A stretch of DNA of 64,000 bases, taken from contig MU839105.1 of assembly GCA_030685235.1 (NCBI GenBank), forward strand, positions 124,001 through 188,000, read 5' to 3'. The notes under the pieces are model-generated. The model searched no databases and was not told the origin of the DNA. It worked only from the letters and a program-made list of their open reading frames with translations. This document shows positions 46,167 to 59,088 of this stretch, one piece after another (within the stretch, counting starts at the first letter, position 1; every line of letters starts with the position of its first letter). Origin of the DNA: Copromyces sp. CBS 386.78. Taxonomy: Eukaryota > Ascomycota > Sordariomycetes > Sordariales > Sordariaceae. A program made the position numbers and the translations under genes.

Positions 46167-48282
46167 CTATGGGAGCCTTCCACCATCACTCTCATTCTTC
46201 TCCTTCTCCTCCAAACCTTCTACACCTCCCTCACCACGTCCAACAGGCACCTCAACACCCTCACTCACCTGCACCTTTCCTCCATCACTAGGGACACCAT
46301 CATGGGTATAAAGCCCCATAACCTTTGGCCCAGGATAGTTCCTCCTAGCATGTACTACCCACCACACCGCCGTGAGCGCCACCACCCCCACCAGAATCAC
46401 ACTATTGTAATTCATCGTTTCTGTCGTAGTTGGGTAGACAAACGGGAAACAAAAGAGGGTGTTGAACAGCACGATGAAGAGTACTGCTAGAATGTTGATT
46501 GGCATGCCGAATTTGCCCAACCTAAATGAGCCAGTGGCGGAGGGGAGATATTGACGTCGGGTCAGAACGTTGGCGGCGAATGGGATCGCGTACGATGTGG
46601 TGGTTAGGATGATGAAGGAGCCGGTTAGGTTGAGGAAGGCAGTGGGCGAGCCGAGGGGAATGGCGCCTAGGGCTGTTGCTATTGTTGCTTTTTGGGGGGG
46701 GGGGGATTCGTCAGGTTCTGGTTCTGTTTTCGGTTGAATAAAAAGGGGGAGGATATAAGTAAAAGACTTACCGACGAACAGAGTGGCAGGGACAGGACAA
46801 CTGAGTTTCTCGTTTACCTTTGAAAAAAGAGGGGATAAAGGAACAGCATTGTCTCGTGCCAAAGCCCAGTAGATGCGCGAGTTGGTCAGTACCGTGCCGA
46901 CGCAGCAGAGGAGTGAGGAGCAGAAGATGATGGAGAGGAGACCGAAGGTAGCGCCATGGTTGGGGGCCCCGTCGGCGTGGGCAGTCGCTTGAGCGTAAAT
47001 GTTGGCAAGCGGGTAAGTGTTAAAGCCACCTTGGAGGGCGTCGATGTCGGTTATGGCGTAGCAGAGGGCAATAGCGAAGCAGAATGCATCTAGGGATGGA
47101 GTTAGCTGAGAGTATACCGAGAGAAAGTGCGTCAGTTCTTACATAGAAATCCAAGACCAATCTGCAGCCCAATTGCCTTCGGGAGATCCTTCTTCGGATG
47201 AGGCAGCTCCTCAGCCATATGAGTAACAGCATCTGGCGTGCCCACGGTAAATGCCCCGTTCAAGACCCCCAACAAAAACGCCAAACCCCCCGGCCATCCC
47301 GTGAGGTTATTCTCGGTGAAGGACCCCCACACAAAGTGGTTGCTGGCGTGACGTCTGGGCATGGCTGAGATGACAATGATAGTGATAATTCCGCCGACAA
47401 TGACGAAGAACATGCCGATATTCTGGGTGTGCGGAATCACTCGGTTGGCAAAGATCACAGCTGCCGTGCAAAGCCAGAGGACAAGTAGGTAGGTGATGTA
47501 CACCTGCCATGGCTCGTAGGTGTAAGTAGTCTGGTGGTAGACGGAGTACATGCTGATGCAGATGTTGGCCATGATCTGGATCAGGGCGGCGAGGTCGAAC
47601 ATCCATCCGTAGAAGTTGATCCAGCCGGTAAAGAAGCCGAGGATCCGGCCATATTTGGGACCGCCAGCTGGTAGTTATGTTAGTCTCGACTTCGTAGCCT
47701 CTAAGGAGAGATGTCAAGATGCGGACGGGAGGAAACTTACCGATAGTAGCCCAGTGGTAAACACCACCAGCAGTTGGAACAGCCGATGCAAGCTACATGG
47801 TAAGAAAAGAAATGTCAGACATCCGATTTAACGCCCCTATTTACGCGGTCTCCAACAATTGATGATTCCTTGTACGCACCTCAGCCAATCCAGCCCCAAT
47901 GAAGCTGTAATAGAAAACTGCAACAATAAGACCAAAGATAAGACCAGGCGGGCCACCATTGACTACCACACAGCACCGATATTAGTTACCGGCCATTGAT
48001 GTCATGGAACAACTCCAGCAGTAGAGTGACCTCTTGAGTCTGGTACGTACGAATGGACACCGAGATAGACGACCCGAGAGCTATCCAGGCGTTGTCGACT
48101 GTAATTGCAATACCAGCCAAGCCCAAGAGGCTGTATTGTCGTTCGAGCTGGTCTCGGTATCCAGAAGCATTGACGGCGACTCCATTCTCGACTGCGGCAA
48201 CGATCTCGTCTCGGCCTTCCGGACTGCCTCCGGTCCGCGTACTCCGTTTTTCGTCGACCGATGGTTGATGTGAACTATCCAT
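46167..48282 (-). CDS. APC-family amino acid/choline/GABA-type permease
   Basis: Six exons: 48282-48051, 47962-47880, 47792-47741, 47667-47143, 47089-46772 and 46687-46167, giving 576 aa. A plasma-membrane transporter of the amino acid-polyamine-organocation superfamily, in the fungal group with yeast Hnm1 (choline) and Uga4 (GABA). Seen: a polar cytoplasmic N-terminus (1-50), then about 12 hydrophobic segments. Family marks include SLLGLAGIAITVDNAWI in segment one, SILNGGPPGLIFGL across the first junction, FIGAGLAELASAVPTAGGVYHW, GWINFYGWMFDLAAL, GTPDAVTHMAEELPHPKKDLP, and TNSRIYWALARDNAVPLS. The charged C-tail (EEKEKNESDGGRLP) is cytoplasmic. Phases agree throughout. The last intron carries a run of 12 G on the plus strand near its acceptor. 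The substrate cannot be set from sequence. Confidence 0.92.
46694..46705. repeat. G12 homopolymer in permease intron
   Basis: Reads as C12 in the transcript, upstream of the AAAAAG acceptor of the last permease intron, and probably serves as part of the pyrimidine tract. Confidence 0.8.
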
Positions 48283-49080
48283 TTTGTTGGGAAGACGTGA
48301 ACAGGCCGGTGTTAGATCAGGTGGGAAATTGAATGGTGACCAGTTCCTGCAATACCGGTAGGGTCTTGCTGTTTTAAGTGCTCAACTCAAAGGGAAGGAA
48401 GGCACCAAGATATAAATGGCAGTTGCGAACTCAAAATGACAAGTGAATGCATCATCCATCGCCCTTTCCCTCCACTCTGCATCGACCCTTCCGAATTCCG
48501 ACCATTCACTGTAACCAATTGACCCTTCACTTGCAGTGTGTCTAGACTCATGGTGCGGTAGTAGGTAGCTACTATAGCACAGCAACCTTGATATCGAAGT
48601 TCCAATGACGCACAGCTGAGAGCTTCCTCATTTCTAGGTGTTATCTGTCTTCGTCGTTCGAAGACGTAAAACTAATTCAACCACTGACAAGATCGGATGA
48701 TGCATGGGATCTGAACAAAGATGGTTGTTTTCCGAGTTCCCGGGGGGTTTCTAATACTCATTGTCATCCTCGGATTTGATATGATAACCAACAACTCAAG
48801 ACTTTTGGACTATGGTTTCCCGTAAGATGCCTCTTGTTGTCCATCAGAAACGGAAACAGATCGAGGCTTTCTCGACAACCTAGCTTGGTCGAACTGCGTG
48901 TTAGCCAAGCACCACCAGGAGGCTTCAAACCTCGGGCTTTGGACCCATATCCAAGGGTGGCCGTACTCAAATGTGTTGTGTAGCCCGGTAAGAAAAATCC
49001 CATTCTTCCGCCATTAGGAGAAAGAAACAGAGAAGCAGTCGCATGCATGGTATAACCTCCCAAAGACCAAAACTGAAGAC
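48283..49080. other. Intergenic between permease and nicotinate phosphoribosyltransferase
   Basis: 0.8 kb with the permease promoter and the 3' UTR of the next minus-strand gene. No gene seen. Confidence 0.5.
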
Positions 49081-50572
49081 TCATGCCTTAGCAGCATCAC
49101 CCTCACGACCCCATCTTGCCGACTCATCGCCCTCGCTCCAGTCCTTTTCGATGTATCCAAGTTCTCGCTTGACCTTCTCGACCGTCGCCTTGTCTCCGGT
49201 GTTCTTGCCCGCGTTGTCACTAGGAGAAAAATGTTAGTCGTATGCCAAAAGCGACGGCTTGAAAGAATGGTTTTTACCTGATCTTGACTGCTGGATTTCC
49301 CGCAGCCGAGCTCAGCTTGATGACAATATTCAGGGGCGTGGACTTCTTGCCGGTAGACTTGTGGACAAAGTCATTGGTAAAGAAGGTACCAACACCAAAG
49401 GTAGGCTGGAAGCCGGCCTCTTCAGCGACCTGCTTGTACTCCAGGCACCTATCGATGTCGAGCGAGTCGGAAAAGACAATGACCTTCTTGTCCTTGATGC
49501 CTTGTTCATCATAGAACTTGCGCATGACTTTGACGAACTCCTTTGGATCACCGGAATCCTGGCGGACACCAGTAAAGACTTCGGCATAGGTCTTGTCGGG
49601 GTGGAGGTCCTTGATAATCTCCTTCGCTGCGGAGATAAAAGAATCGGCCATACTCATCTTGCGATGCCTTGGCTGGGGAACTGGCTCGCCAGAGGACGAC
49701 ATAGGCTTGCTGAACGCCTTAAGGAATTCAGGAGTTCCAAAGGTATCTGTGAGCGCGATACCGAGGACACCAGGGCCGTAGCATCCAATCCAGCGGGAAA
49801 GAGCTTCCTCTGTAGCGGACTTGTAGTCGCCAACGATGGCGGCGTTGCCCATAAACCACTCATGTGCAACGGTGCCAACGGGTGGGATATTGAAGCGCAT
49901 AGCGAGGTGGACATTGCTAGTACCGGAGAGCTTGCCGGCCATGCCCTTCTTCTCGGCTTCCCTGGCCGCCTTGGTGAGACCCCTAAACACCAAAGCCTGC
50001 GTGTGGTAGTCGCGGCGCCGGCGCGTTCCGAATTCCGAGAACACGCAACCGGCCTCGAGAAGGCGCATACCCTTTTCGAAAGCCTTCTCTTCCTGGCCCT
50101 CATACTCCCAGTCCTTGTCCATGAACTTGAAGTAGGCTTCAGAAGTGAGCGCTAGGAGCGGAATTTCGTAGAGAATAGTCTCGGCCCATGTGCCCTTGAT
50201 ATTATAGTGAATATCTCCGAGATCTGAGTCATCGACAGGGCGGAACTGAACGGTGACCTGCTCTCGCGGCCGAAGGCGGAATTCGGATAGGTATTCGAGG
50301 TATTCATCGGTTAGGTATGGGCAGTGAGTCTTGAGGTACTGGAGCTCTTCGGGGGAAAGGCTGATATTTCCGAGCTTCATAACCTGTTCCTCGAGCCAGA
50401 CGAAAGCTTCGCGCGACAACTTCTTCTCGGGCGTGCGGTTTGTGAAGGAGTAGGTGACAGGAACGTCTTTGAAGTACTTGAGGACGGCGCATTGCATCGT
50501 CAACTTATACAAATCGGTGTCGAGGAACGAGATGACCCCCGCCGGGTGAGGCAAAGAGCTGTTGAAGTCCAT
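49081..50572 (-). CDS. npt1: Nicotinate phosphoribosyltransferase
   Basis: Two exons: 50572-49278 and 49219-49081, giving 477 aa. The enzyme makes nicotinate mononucleotide from nicotinate and PRPP with ATP hydrolysis, first step of the Preiss-Handler NAD salvage route. Seen: the N-terminal SFLDTDLYKLTMQ and VTYSFTNRTPEKKL, FRPREQ-like RLRPREQVTVQF, the TRRRRDYHTQ segment, LSGTSNVHLAMRF, VGTVAHEWFMG with the active-site His loop, ALTDTFGT, GVRQDSGDP (PRPP/phosphate site) and VIVFSDSLD. The intron (58 nt) starts GTAAAA and joins as VKIS-DNAGKNTGDK. The acidic tail DWSEGDESARWG is in the short exon. The start is the ATG of MDFNSSLPHP. Divergent from the UTP4 gene. Confidence 0.95.
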
Positions 50573-51691
50573 GGCTGTGGTGGTTGGCGTTGTAGAGCTC
50601 CGGAAGAGATGAGCGTGTAGGATCGGAAGTGTCCTGGATGAGCCGTAGCCTGTACTCTGTCGGTGATGTATACGATATCCTGACTTCAACCTGGATGATG
50701 ATTAGAGATATTAAAGAGGAAAGGAAACGTTCAAGACACAAGAGGCTTATGATGGTTCGGTAGTTGAGTTGCTCTCAGAAGGTTGACGAATCGAAGTCCA
50801 GTAACGCCGTCAATAGTGGGCGGGAGTGGAGAGATCGGCCGTTACCTTTTGTTAGTGCCGGGTCTCTTTGCTAATCCAACCTTCACACTTTCTGCGTGTA
50901 ATTTACACCATTCTCACGCGGCCCGCCGTTGGTTCACCCTTCACATGTAAGGGCGGGGATGCCAGAGCTGTTGGTTGAGAAATCGTTGCTAAAAGTGCAG
51001 TCCTCTTTGTCAAACAGTAAGCAGCGAGTGCTGGATGTGTCCTGTCGAAGAATGTGCGGGGTGAAATCAGATGCGTCCGAAGTCTCCATACGCGCGGATG
51101 AAGCTCCTGAAATGAAAATTACTTCAAGATGTCACCACATGAAACCCTGGAGTAAACACCGGGAATTCTTCAGCTGGGGACCGACTAATAACCAACAATG
51201 GCATCCCGCATCAAACCTAGTTGACTCCAACAGAGACGTCGTTCCTGCCTTCGATAATGACACAATCGAGGGAATTGGTGGGGCAGTCTCGGCGGGGTGA
51301 GTTTGGTGTTTTCGGGCAGGCACATTCACTGCACGCTCTCGTTGACAGCAAGCAGCAAATGATCCCCCGGGTCAGGGGGCCACCCCCCGACGCGCACAGA
51401 CCACACCTTAATGGTTCACCGACTTGCTTGGCGCAAAGGTTACGAACCGGCAGAAAAAAAAAAGTTCACTTCCAATTCAGATTACAGAAGATCCGAATCG
51501 CAGAGCGTGCAGGACCCCGCCGACAAACATACCAAGAGGAAAGAAGAGCCCAAACATCCAGCAGAGACCGGCTTCCTTTCGACGATACTTCGATTGGCCG
51601 CTCTGAGGCTCGACGCCCACCCACTCACCGCACCCGAACCCGGGCCCCTCCTTCTCCTTCACCTAGTAAATACCCGACAACATCAGCAAAC
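50573..51691. other. Divergent intergenic, npt1 and utp4
   Basis: 1.1 kb shared upstream region. A frame in phase with utp4 is open leftwards from its ATG for 157 codons but has no family character and is taken as leader. Confidence 0.5.
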
Positions 51692-54392
51692 ATGGATATT
51701 CACAGGTGTCGCTTCGTTCCCTATCCCGCTTCCGCCATCAACGCCGTCGCCTTCTCCCACGCCGCCCTTCCACCCGTCCCAGCCGGCAAGAAGAACCTCC
51801 AGAAGAACATCCAGGTGCGCCTTGCTGTTGGTCGCGCCAATGGCGACATCGAAATCTGGAACCCCCTCAATGGTTCCTGGCACCAGGAGCTGTTGATCCC
51901 CGGTGGCAATGACCGGAGCATCGACGGCCTGGTCTGGGTTACCGACCCCGACGAGGAAATGGCCGACGGCAAGATCATCCACGGAAAGTCACGTCTGTTC
52001 AGTGTCGGCTACACCAACACCATCACCGAATGGGACCTCGAAAAGGCCCGCGCGAAGAAGCACGCGAGCGGCCAGCACGGCGAGATCTGGTGCCTCGGTG
52101 TCCAACCCCCTTCCTCCGACCTCCACGCCCCTAGAAAGCTCGTCGCTGGCACCGTTGACGGCAACCTCGTCATGTACTCGATCGAAGATGGCGACCTCAA
52201 GTTTCAGAAGAGCTTGATCAGGGCCCCCTCCAAGAAGGTCAAGATGGTCAGCATCTGCTTCCAGTCCAGGAATGTTGTCATTGTCGGCTGCTCCAACAGT
52301 ACCATCTGCGCCTACGACATCCGAAACGGCTCGCTTCTCCAGCAAATGACCCTCGGCTCCGACCACTCCTCCGCCTCCAAGAACATCATCGTCTGGTCCG
52401 TCAAGTGCCTACCGAACGGTGACATTGTCTCCGGCGACTCAACTGGTCAGGTGTGCATTTGGGACGGCAAGACTTATACTCAAGCCCAGAGGATACAAAG
52501 CCATACTCAGGACGTCTTGTGCCTGGCTGTCAGTGCTGATGGCAGGAAGATTGTGTCTGGTGGTATGGATAGGCGGACGGCCCTTTACGAGCCGGTTGCT
52601 GGACAACCCGGTCGCTGGTCCAAGGCTTTCCACAGGAGGTATCACGGCCATGACGTCAAGACCATGGCCTCTTACGAGGGCAAGGGCATGAGTGTCGTGG
52701 TTTCTGGAGGTTAGTCACGTTGCTCACATTGTTTTTCTTTTTCGTTTTATGCTGACTTCTCCTTGAATTACAGGTCCTGATGCCAGTCCCGTTGTTATGC
52801 CCCTTCGTGCGGCAGGCAAGGAGTTCCACCGCACTCTCCCACATCTTCCCCAAACCGTCAATGTCAAGAGCGCATCAAAGGCCCGGTTCGTTGTCAGCTG
52901 GTGGGACAACGAGGTTCGCATCTGGCACCTCTCCAGCCCGTCGCGCGATCTCCTGAACGGTGCCGTCGCCACCACTGACCTGCGCAAGACACGGAAACTC
53001 ATCGCCCAGATCTACGTCAAGGGCGATCACAATATTACTTCGGCCGCCATCAGCGAGGATGGTACCTTCCTTGTCGCGTCTACTGCTACCGACATCAAGG
53101 CCTTCCAGCTCGATATTACCGATTCGCAACAGCTCAAGATCAAGAAGGTTGAGGTTGCGAGCGCTGGTCACGGAGCTATGAAGGTGGAAATCTCTCCCGA
53201 CAGGCGTTGGTTGTCCTGGGTTGAGAGTGGCAGCAATGTCATGGCGGCGGAAATCACCGTGAACGAGGACGGATACGCTGTTTCTGCTCCCTCCAAGCTG
53301 CGCCGCCTCCACCGGCAAATCCCGAAGAACATCCTTCTTGGTGGTCTTGGTACCTACGACCGAAACGTCACACAAATGGCCTTCTCCCCTGACAGCAAGA
53401 TGTTCAGCGTCGCTGATATCGCCGGATGGATCGATACCTGGGTATTACGCGTCCCAGGAGAGGAGACGAATGGTACGAATAAGGAGGCTGACGACGCTTC
53501 GTCAAGCGACTCATCAGATGATGAGGAAGAAGATCAGAAGGATGCTACTAGTGAGCGCTGGGTACGCAATCCCAATGCAGCCCTCATCCCCAAGTTGGAC
53601 TCGGCTCCTGTTGTCCTCTCGTTTTCCAAGACTCCCCGCCAGGAGGGCGAAGATTATACCCTTTTGGCCATCACAACACTAAAACAGGTTCTTGTATTCA
53701 ACCCCCTTCGCGGTGCCCTCGCAGACTGGTCTCGCCGCAACACATACGCCAAGCTCCCAGAACAACTCCGTGTCACCAGAGATTTGGTCAAGGGTGTCGT
53801 ATGGCAAGGCCCACGTGTCTGGATCTACGGCATTTCCTTCCTCTTCATGTTGGATCTATCTCAGGATCTGGATAGCCAGGACGCCTCTGCTCTCTCCAAG
53901 CAAAAGGCTGGCCTGAAGCGCAAGAGAGATGGCAAGGAGAACGGCGCAGGCGGCAAGATGGACAGCCAGAACGCTATTGCCCCCCACAAGATCAGGGCGG
54001 CCGTTGCCGGACAGGACGGCGCCACAGACTGGGTGGATGTCGAGATGGCGGATGCCGACGACCAGAAGGGCGCTGCTAGCAGCGGTGTCGAGGATGAGGA
54101 TGATGACGATGACGAGGATATGGATGGCGGCGAGCTCCAGCGCCTGCGTGACGGCGAAAGCAGAGAGGAGCAAAAGAAGGATACAGTGAAGCAGAAGGCC
54201 AAATGGTGGCATACGTATCAGTACCGACCCATTCTAGGCATCGTGCCTCTCGACAGCGAAACCGTGGAGGAATCCAACGGAGTGTCGGAGGGCGTTCCGA
54301 TCCCGCCGCTTGAGGTCGCTCTTGTTGAGAGGCCGAGCTGGGACTGTGAAGTACCCCCAAGGTACTTCTCCAATGGTGAGCGGGAGAGGTAA
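51692..54392 (+). CDS. utp4: U3 snoRNP-associated WD40 protein UTP4
   Basis: Two exons: 51692-52709 and 52774-54392, giving 878 aa. UTP4 (human CIRH1A/cirhin) is part of the UtpA/t-UTP complex that binds nascent pre-rRNA first and starts assembly of the small-subunit processome in the nucleolus. Seen: MDIHRCRFVPYPASAINAVAF, the typical UTP4 start, followed by WD-type blades: LAVGRANGDIEIWN, LFSVGYTNTITEWDLEKA, LVAGTVDGNLVMYSIEDG, VVIVGCSNSTICAYDIRNG, IVSGDSTGQVCIWD, IVSGGMDRRTALYEP. A second propeller follows with FVVSWWDNEVRIWHLSSP and MFSVADIAGWIDTWVL. Acidic, Ser/Asp-rich insertions interrupt the C-terminal half, and KWWHTYQYRPILGIVPL closes it. The intron (64 nt) falls at a Gly codon. The symbol follows yeast. 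Confidence 0.92.
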
Positions 54393-57295
54393 ACGTTGTT
54401 AGCATGTGTATGGCATGAGGAGTCACATATAATGGGGTCTAGTCGGCGAATAGGGCCGTAGAGGTTAGGATATACCGCAAATCGGAGTTACGCGTATGCA
54501 AAAGCAATTGAAGAGGTTATTTGTCAAGATTAGGAATTCTACTTCAAAGATACCACGATGCTGGTGCTTATAAATGAGCCCTTTTCTTGTGTTTGACTAC
54601 ACCAATCTTAGCTTGCGCCGGTGAGCATCCAGAAACACGGAGTACTAGACCGATGATAAAGCACCGCGCGTTATTGGTGCCGACACTCGGAAGTTTATCT
54701 TGGTCTGGGGTCGCACGGTCATTATCAATTTCACAGTAAACAAGAACAGGTGGCCATCACATGCAAAGACCGCTTTGGAATCTTCGAATTGAGACAACGA
54801 CACCAGGTTCCAGCCAAATACATTTATCCTGTTTTACGCCATGCACTAAAACCGGACTTGCTACTTGTCAGTCGCTGCGAGATGAATGCGTGCTGAAAGC
54901 TGCGGGTGATCTCAAAATATTGCTGATCTCGCGATACCCTTTGACAGTCTCAAAACACAGCTCTGATTACGAACCGTTCGCTGCGTACGCTCCTGTTACC
55001 TCTAGCAATTATTGCCCTCTGTGTACCGTCATCTCAACCCAACGATCGCACCGTCGTTAAAAGTGGAGTAAGTGGTGAAGAACATGTCAAGACACTGCAG
55101 CGGAGAAGGCCCGGGAACCGGGGCGCCGCGTAAGCACCATGGGGACACGCCGTGCCCGTGCCTCCCTAGGTGCGCAAGCTGCATGTACCATGACCAACTT
55201 CCTTTGCTCTGGCTCCGCGTCAAAGGGCACTTGAAGAAAGGAAGACTAGTTCGGACGCATCATCCGAACGGACAGACCGCTGGGTTCGGGGGTTTTGACG
55301 TTCAAACACCAATTCGCAAATGCCTCTAGACTCCGGGGAAATGGTCACCAACTGCGGCGAGCAAAAGGTAGGTAACGTTGTGGACAGAAAAGGGACGGAC
55401 TGAGGCGATAAAAGTGTGGCAGTGGGGATCCCCCTGGGGCGGGCGCAAGTCGCAACTGGGCGATGTTTTGTGGGTGGGTGAGGCTGAGCGTAAGCAAAAA
55501 AAGGGACCATTCAGCGTGACTGCCTGGACTGTAGCATCAAACGATCACCGCACCACTTCATCCATTTCTCTTTTTGCCTATGGGATCAATGATTGTGTCT
55601 TTGCAGTGCGGCAAAGGAGGATACGGCGGAAATAAAAGGAAGATTGTATGGGAAAGATACCGTCCGTACGTACTCATAGGTATGTATTTCAACAGAGACA
55701 GATATCGTCGGCTGTCGGGTCGTGATCACCAAACTTTGACGGTTAGCGGTGTTGAAGCTTCGTCATCCATCCCTGAATGGCTAGCGCGACTCTAGGCCGG
55801 TCCAGACTCCAGAGACAATTCGTTTCCCAAGACCCTCTTGTTAGAGCGGTACCTCGAGACAGCTGAGATTAGCCATCTTGAACCAAGGGTAACACCAGCC
55901 TGATACTATCTGATAGTACGTGCGACCTGCCCTACGACAGCGAGCTCAAGTTTGTCGCCTGCTGGGCGGTCGCGGTCTCGCGGATGGTTTTCTGGAGGGG
56001 CCCCACTTACGGGAGGGCACCGACCAGCAAAGGTACGGTTCTGATTGGCCAATACGTCAGTATACGCGCGTTCTGACCTGGTCCCCACCCCCGAACCTCT
56101 CTTTCTCGACTGAGTTGTAGTTGCCGTTTCATTGAACGGGGCGACGAGTTGGTAGTAAGAAGGGCAGAGACACGTAAGACAGCTGAGGAGACTCTGTGAA
56201 GTGCAACACAATGGAGAAGTAGCGACGACAACCAGGGACTTTTTCTTACTACCATCAACACTCTTTATATCCTCTTTTATTGTTGCTTCGCTCACCTCCA
56301 TTCCATCGCGGCAAGATTTCGATTCGGGCGGCATGCACTACTGCTGCTGAGAAGTACTTGGGAGAGGGTATAGCCACAGAGGCCCGAATTTGTGTGTGTG
56401 AAGAGGAAGTGACGAACCTTTCCATTCTTTCGGCTCGGTGCAAGTCTGTACAGTACAGTCAGTAAAAGTCGGCCGTAGAGGTGAGTAGGCTGAACCACTC
56501 CTGCACTCCGGTCCGGTTCATACCCGACACGCATTCACTCCTTCTGTCTGCGACTTCTTTCTTTTGCCATTCATTTGGTGATCGCTGCATTTCCTCTGCA
56601 TCTTCCAAGCTGACAGTTGCAGCAACATCAGACGACCGGCAGAAACCCGCAGCACTTACGAGGTGGATGCGCCAAGGGAGACGTCCGAAGCTTGTGAGTC
56701 CCAACTATATCTTCTCAAAGACTCCCTAGACCTAGCCGATAACGCCCAATCCTTCCGACATGACCGACTCTTCCCTTTCGCATATCGATCAACACCACAT
56801 CGCTTCGCCCTCGCTGGTCGAGATGGCGCTAATACGATTCCCCCATCTCCTAGAAACGTCCTCGCCGTCGCGAGCTTACAACGCCGACCCTCGAATTTTC
56901 AAACGCATAGCGACGAAGCGCGACACCATTTCACATCTTCGAACACGCGAAGCCCTTCATTGGGATCTTCAACAGCATCACCTCTACTAGTTCGATCGCC
57001 GACATTGCATCAGCGGGTTCCAGCAGGGAATCAACCGTAGCGCAACCATCCGCGCTTGTCTACCGACAGCTGTATGTCAATTCGCCTCATAGTCAGCCTG
57101 GACGCCAAGATACGACGAAGCGAATGCTGACTTTCCTGACAAGCGCTTACTTCCTTCGAATCGATCTCGATTGACATTTACCGCGACGATTCACGACGGG
57201 CAGAGAGACATACGACCGACGACACTGACCGAATACGACAAATCATAAAGGCGACACAACATAGCCGAAGCAGCGACTGGATACTACAAGCGACC
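54393..57295. other. Intergenic between utp4 and png1, with probable png1 leader
   Basis: 2.9 kb. The right end is likely a long png1 5' leader with an ATG-headed upstream frame of 76 codons (56760-56990). The rest has short frames without coding character. Confidence 0.5.
56760..56990 (+). other. Possible upstream open reading frame in the png1 leader
   Basis: An ATG opens 76 codons (MTDSSLSHIDQHH...) ending some 300 bp before the png1 ATG. If present in the transcript it would limit translation of png1; transcript extent is not known from sequence. Confidence 0.3.
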
Positions 57296-58614
57296 ATGGC
57301 AGGAAACAATCCAGGAAGGGGGAGTTACCCATTAGACGACCATGTGAAGAGCGTGGCGCGCGATCTACAGCTCAGGTTTGCGCAGATGTCAAACCGCGAC
57401 CAGAAATTCGACCTACAAGTCATACCCGATCTTCTTTCACAACCAGTAGTCCCCGAGCCGCCCGCGCAAGAAGACAAGGAGGCCCAGAACTTCGAAAAAT
57501 ACCTAATAGCAATGTCTCATATACCACTAAACTACGAGAATCCCGGCCTACTCGACGAAGCCTTGCAACAAATCCCACTCGACAGGTTATCCCAAGAAGC
57601 AGAAGAGGAGGTGGAACTTTTCCAAGCAAAAGCCGCAAGCCTGGGGAAAACAAGACCGGAATGGAGTCATCAGGAGTGTATGGTCAGGGCTCTGCTTAGG
57701 TGCGTTGCTGTCTCCTGTCCGGCTTCAATGTCATGATGGATGATTGTCTGTTTCTTCCGCCCGCTAACTCGCGACTACACAGGTGGTTTCGCCGATCATT
57801 CTTCACTTTTGTGAATAATCCTCCATGTTCCGAATGTCTGTCACCTACGAATAAAATTCGCAATGTTGCGCCTACACCAGAAGAGAGAGCTCATAGTGCG
57901 ACGTGGGTCGAGTTATACCAATGCGTAGCCTGCGGGGCATTTGAGCGATTCCCACGCTATACAGAGGCGTGGCAATTACTACGAGTAAAGCGTGGAAGGG
58001 CTGGTGACTTCGCCAACGTCTTCACCATGCTTTGCCGAGCTCTTGACATCCGAGCTCGCTGGGTGTGGTGCCAGGAAGACTACCTGTGGACGGAAATCTA
58101 CTCGGAGCATCAACAACGATGGGTCCATGTCGACAGCTGCGAAGAGGCTTGGGATATACCTCACATGTACTACAAGAACTGGGGGAAGAAGATGTCCTAC
58201 GTTATTGCCTTCTCACGCGAGGGCGCGGTCGACGTTACCAGGCGTTACGTGGGGTCACCCGACGCCCTGCTCCCACGGAAACGATGCTCTGAAGGCGTCC
58301 TCAAGTTCATCATGGAGGAAATCACAAATCTGCACCGACCAAAGTACGCCCCGGACGGAGAGACCCGCCTGCGGCTCTACCGTGAGGATGTGGCGGAGGA
58401 CGTGCAGCTCCGATCCTTGTGGGCGGCTACCCTTGAACAGAGCCGGAGGTTGAAGGCTGCGGCGGCGGCTGCTGCTAGGGGCGGCCGCAGCAGCCCCGAC
58501 AAGAACGGCGCCAACAGGATGGGCTCGCCAGCGACAGGTGACATCAAACGACCCATCCCTGAGGATGCACCTGTTCCTGATGTCCCTTCACTCTGGCCGA
58601 CGTATGGACCTTGA
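57296..58614 (+). CDS. png1: PNG1, peptide:N-glycanase homologue with degenerate active site
   Basis: Two exons: 57296-57699 and 57783-58614, giving 411 aa. The family removes N-glycans from misfolded glycoproteins in the cytosol with a transglutaminase-like Cys-His-Asp triad. Seen: the N-terminal helical part with SVARDLQLRFAQMSNRD, zinc site CSEC ... CVAC (two CxxC pairs), FPRYTEAWQLL, and the core domain. The usual GRCGEWANCF reads GRAGDFANVF, so the Cys is Ala208; the usual EDHVW reads EDYLW, so the His is Tyr235; the Asp in WVHVDSCEEAWD (Asp252) is kept. The protein should therefore be catalytically dead, as is known for Neurospora PNG1, which is nonetheless needed for polar hyphal growth. 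The C-terminus has an Ala run and is low-complexity. The intron (83 nt) splits an Arg codon. Confidence 0.95.
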
Positions 58615-58737
58615 GGCGGCATGGCATTTAATGGGCCAACAATATCTTGAATAGATAGCAGTCATCATCATTTTCACGTCGTTTAATACCCCCTCTATCC
58701 CCGTTTTTATCAGAGGAAGGAAAGCGAGCATGCCACG

Positions 58738-58760
58738 TCATCATCATCATCATCATCATC
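58738..58760. repeat. (CAT)n microsatellite
   Basis: Seven or more CAT units in the png1 3' flank, directly visible. Confidence 0.9.
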
Positions 58761-59088
58761 TTCTTTTTATTTTGTCATATATTATATATATACCCTGTGT
58801 CATGTCATGTTCAACAAATATTTGTGTCGAATTTTTTCGGTTGGAGAGAGGTATAAAGACTACTACTGGGAGTTTCGGAAAAGTTGACGAGCCCCTTGTC
58901 TTGGGGCTGGAGTCGGGAGTTCCTGGGGACTCGTGTCAGGATTTTAAGGCTTATGTGATAAATGCCTAATTGAATGCATTGGCTACCTACTCGCTTCTGT
59001 GTGTCGTATACTGGATGAGTTCAGGTCCTTGTTATCTTGCAACAACAATGTCTAAGTGCTTCTTGTCGTTTTCTGCATTGCCTAGGTT

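Noticed and set aside
51221..51691. N-terminal extension of the UTP4 protein by 157 codons
   Set aside because: The frame is open by chance; the added sequence is biased and the family starts at MDIHRCRFVPY.
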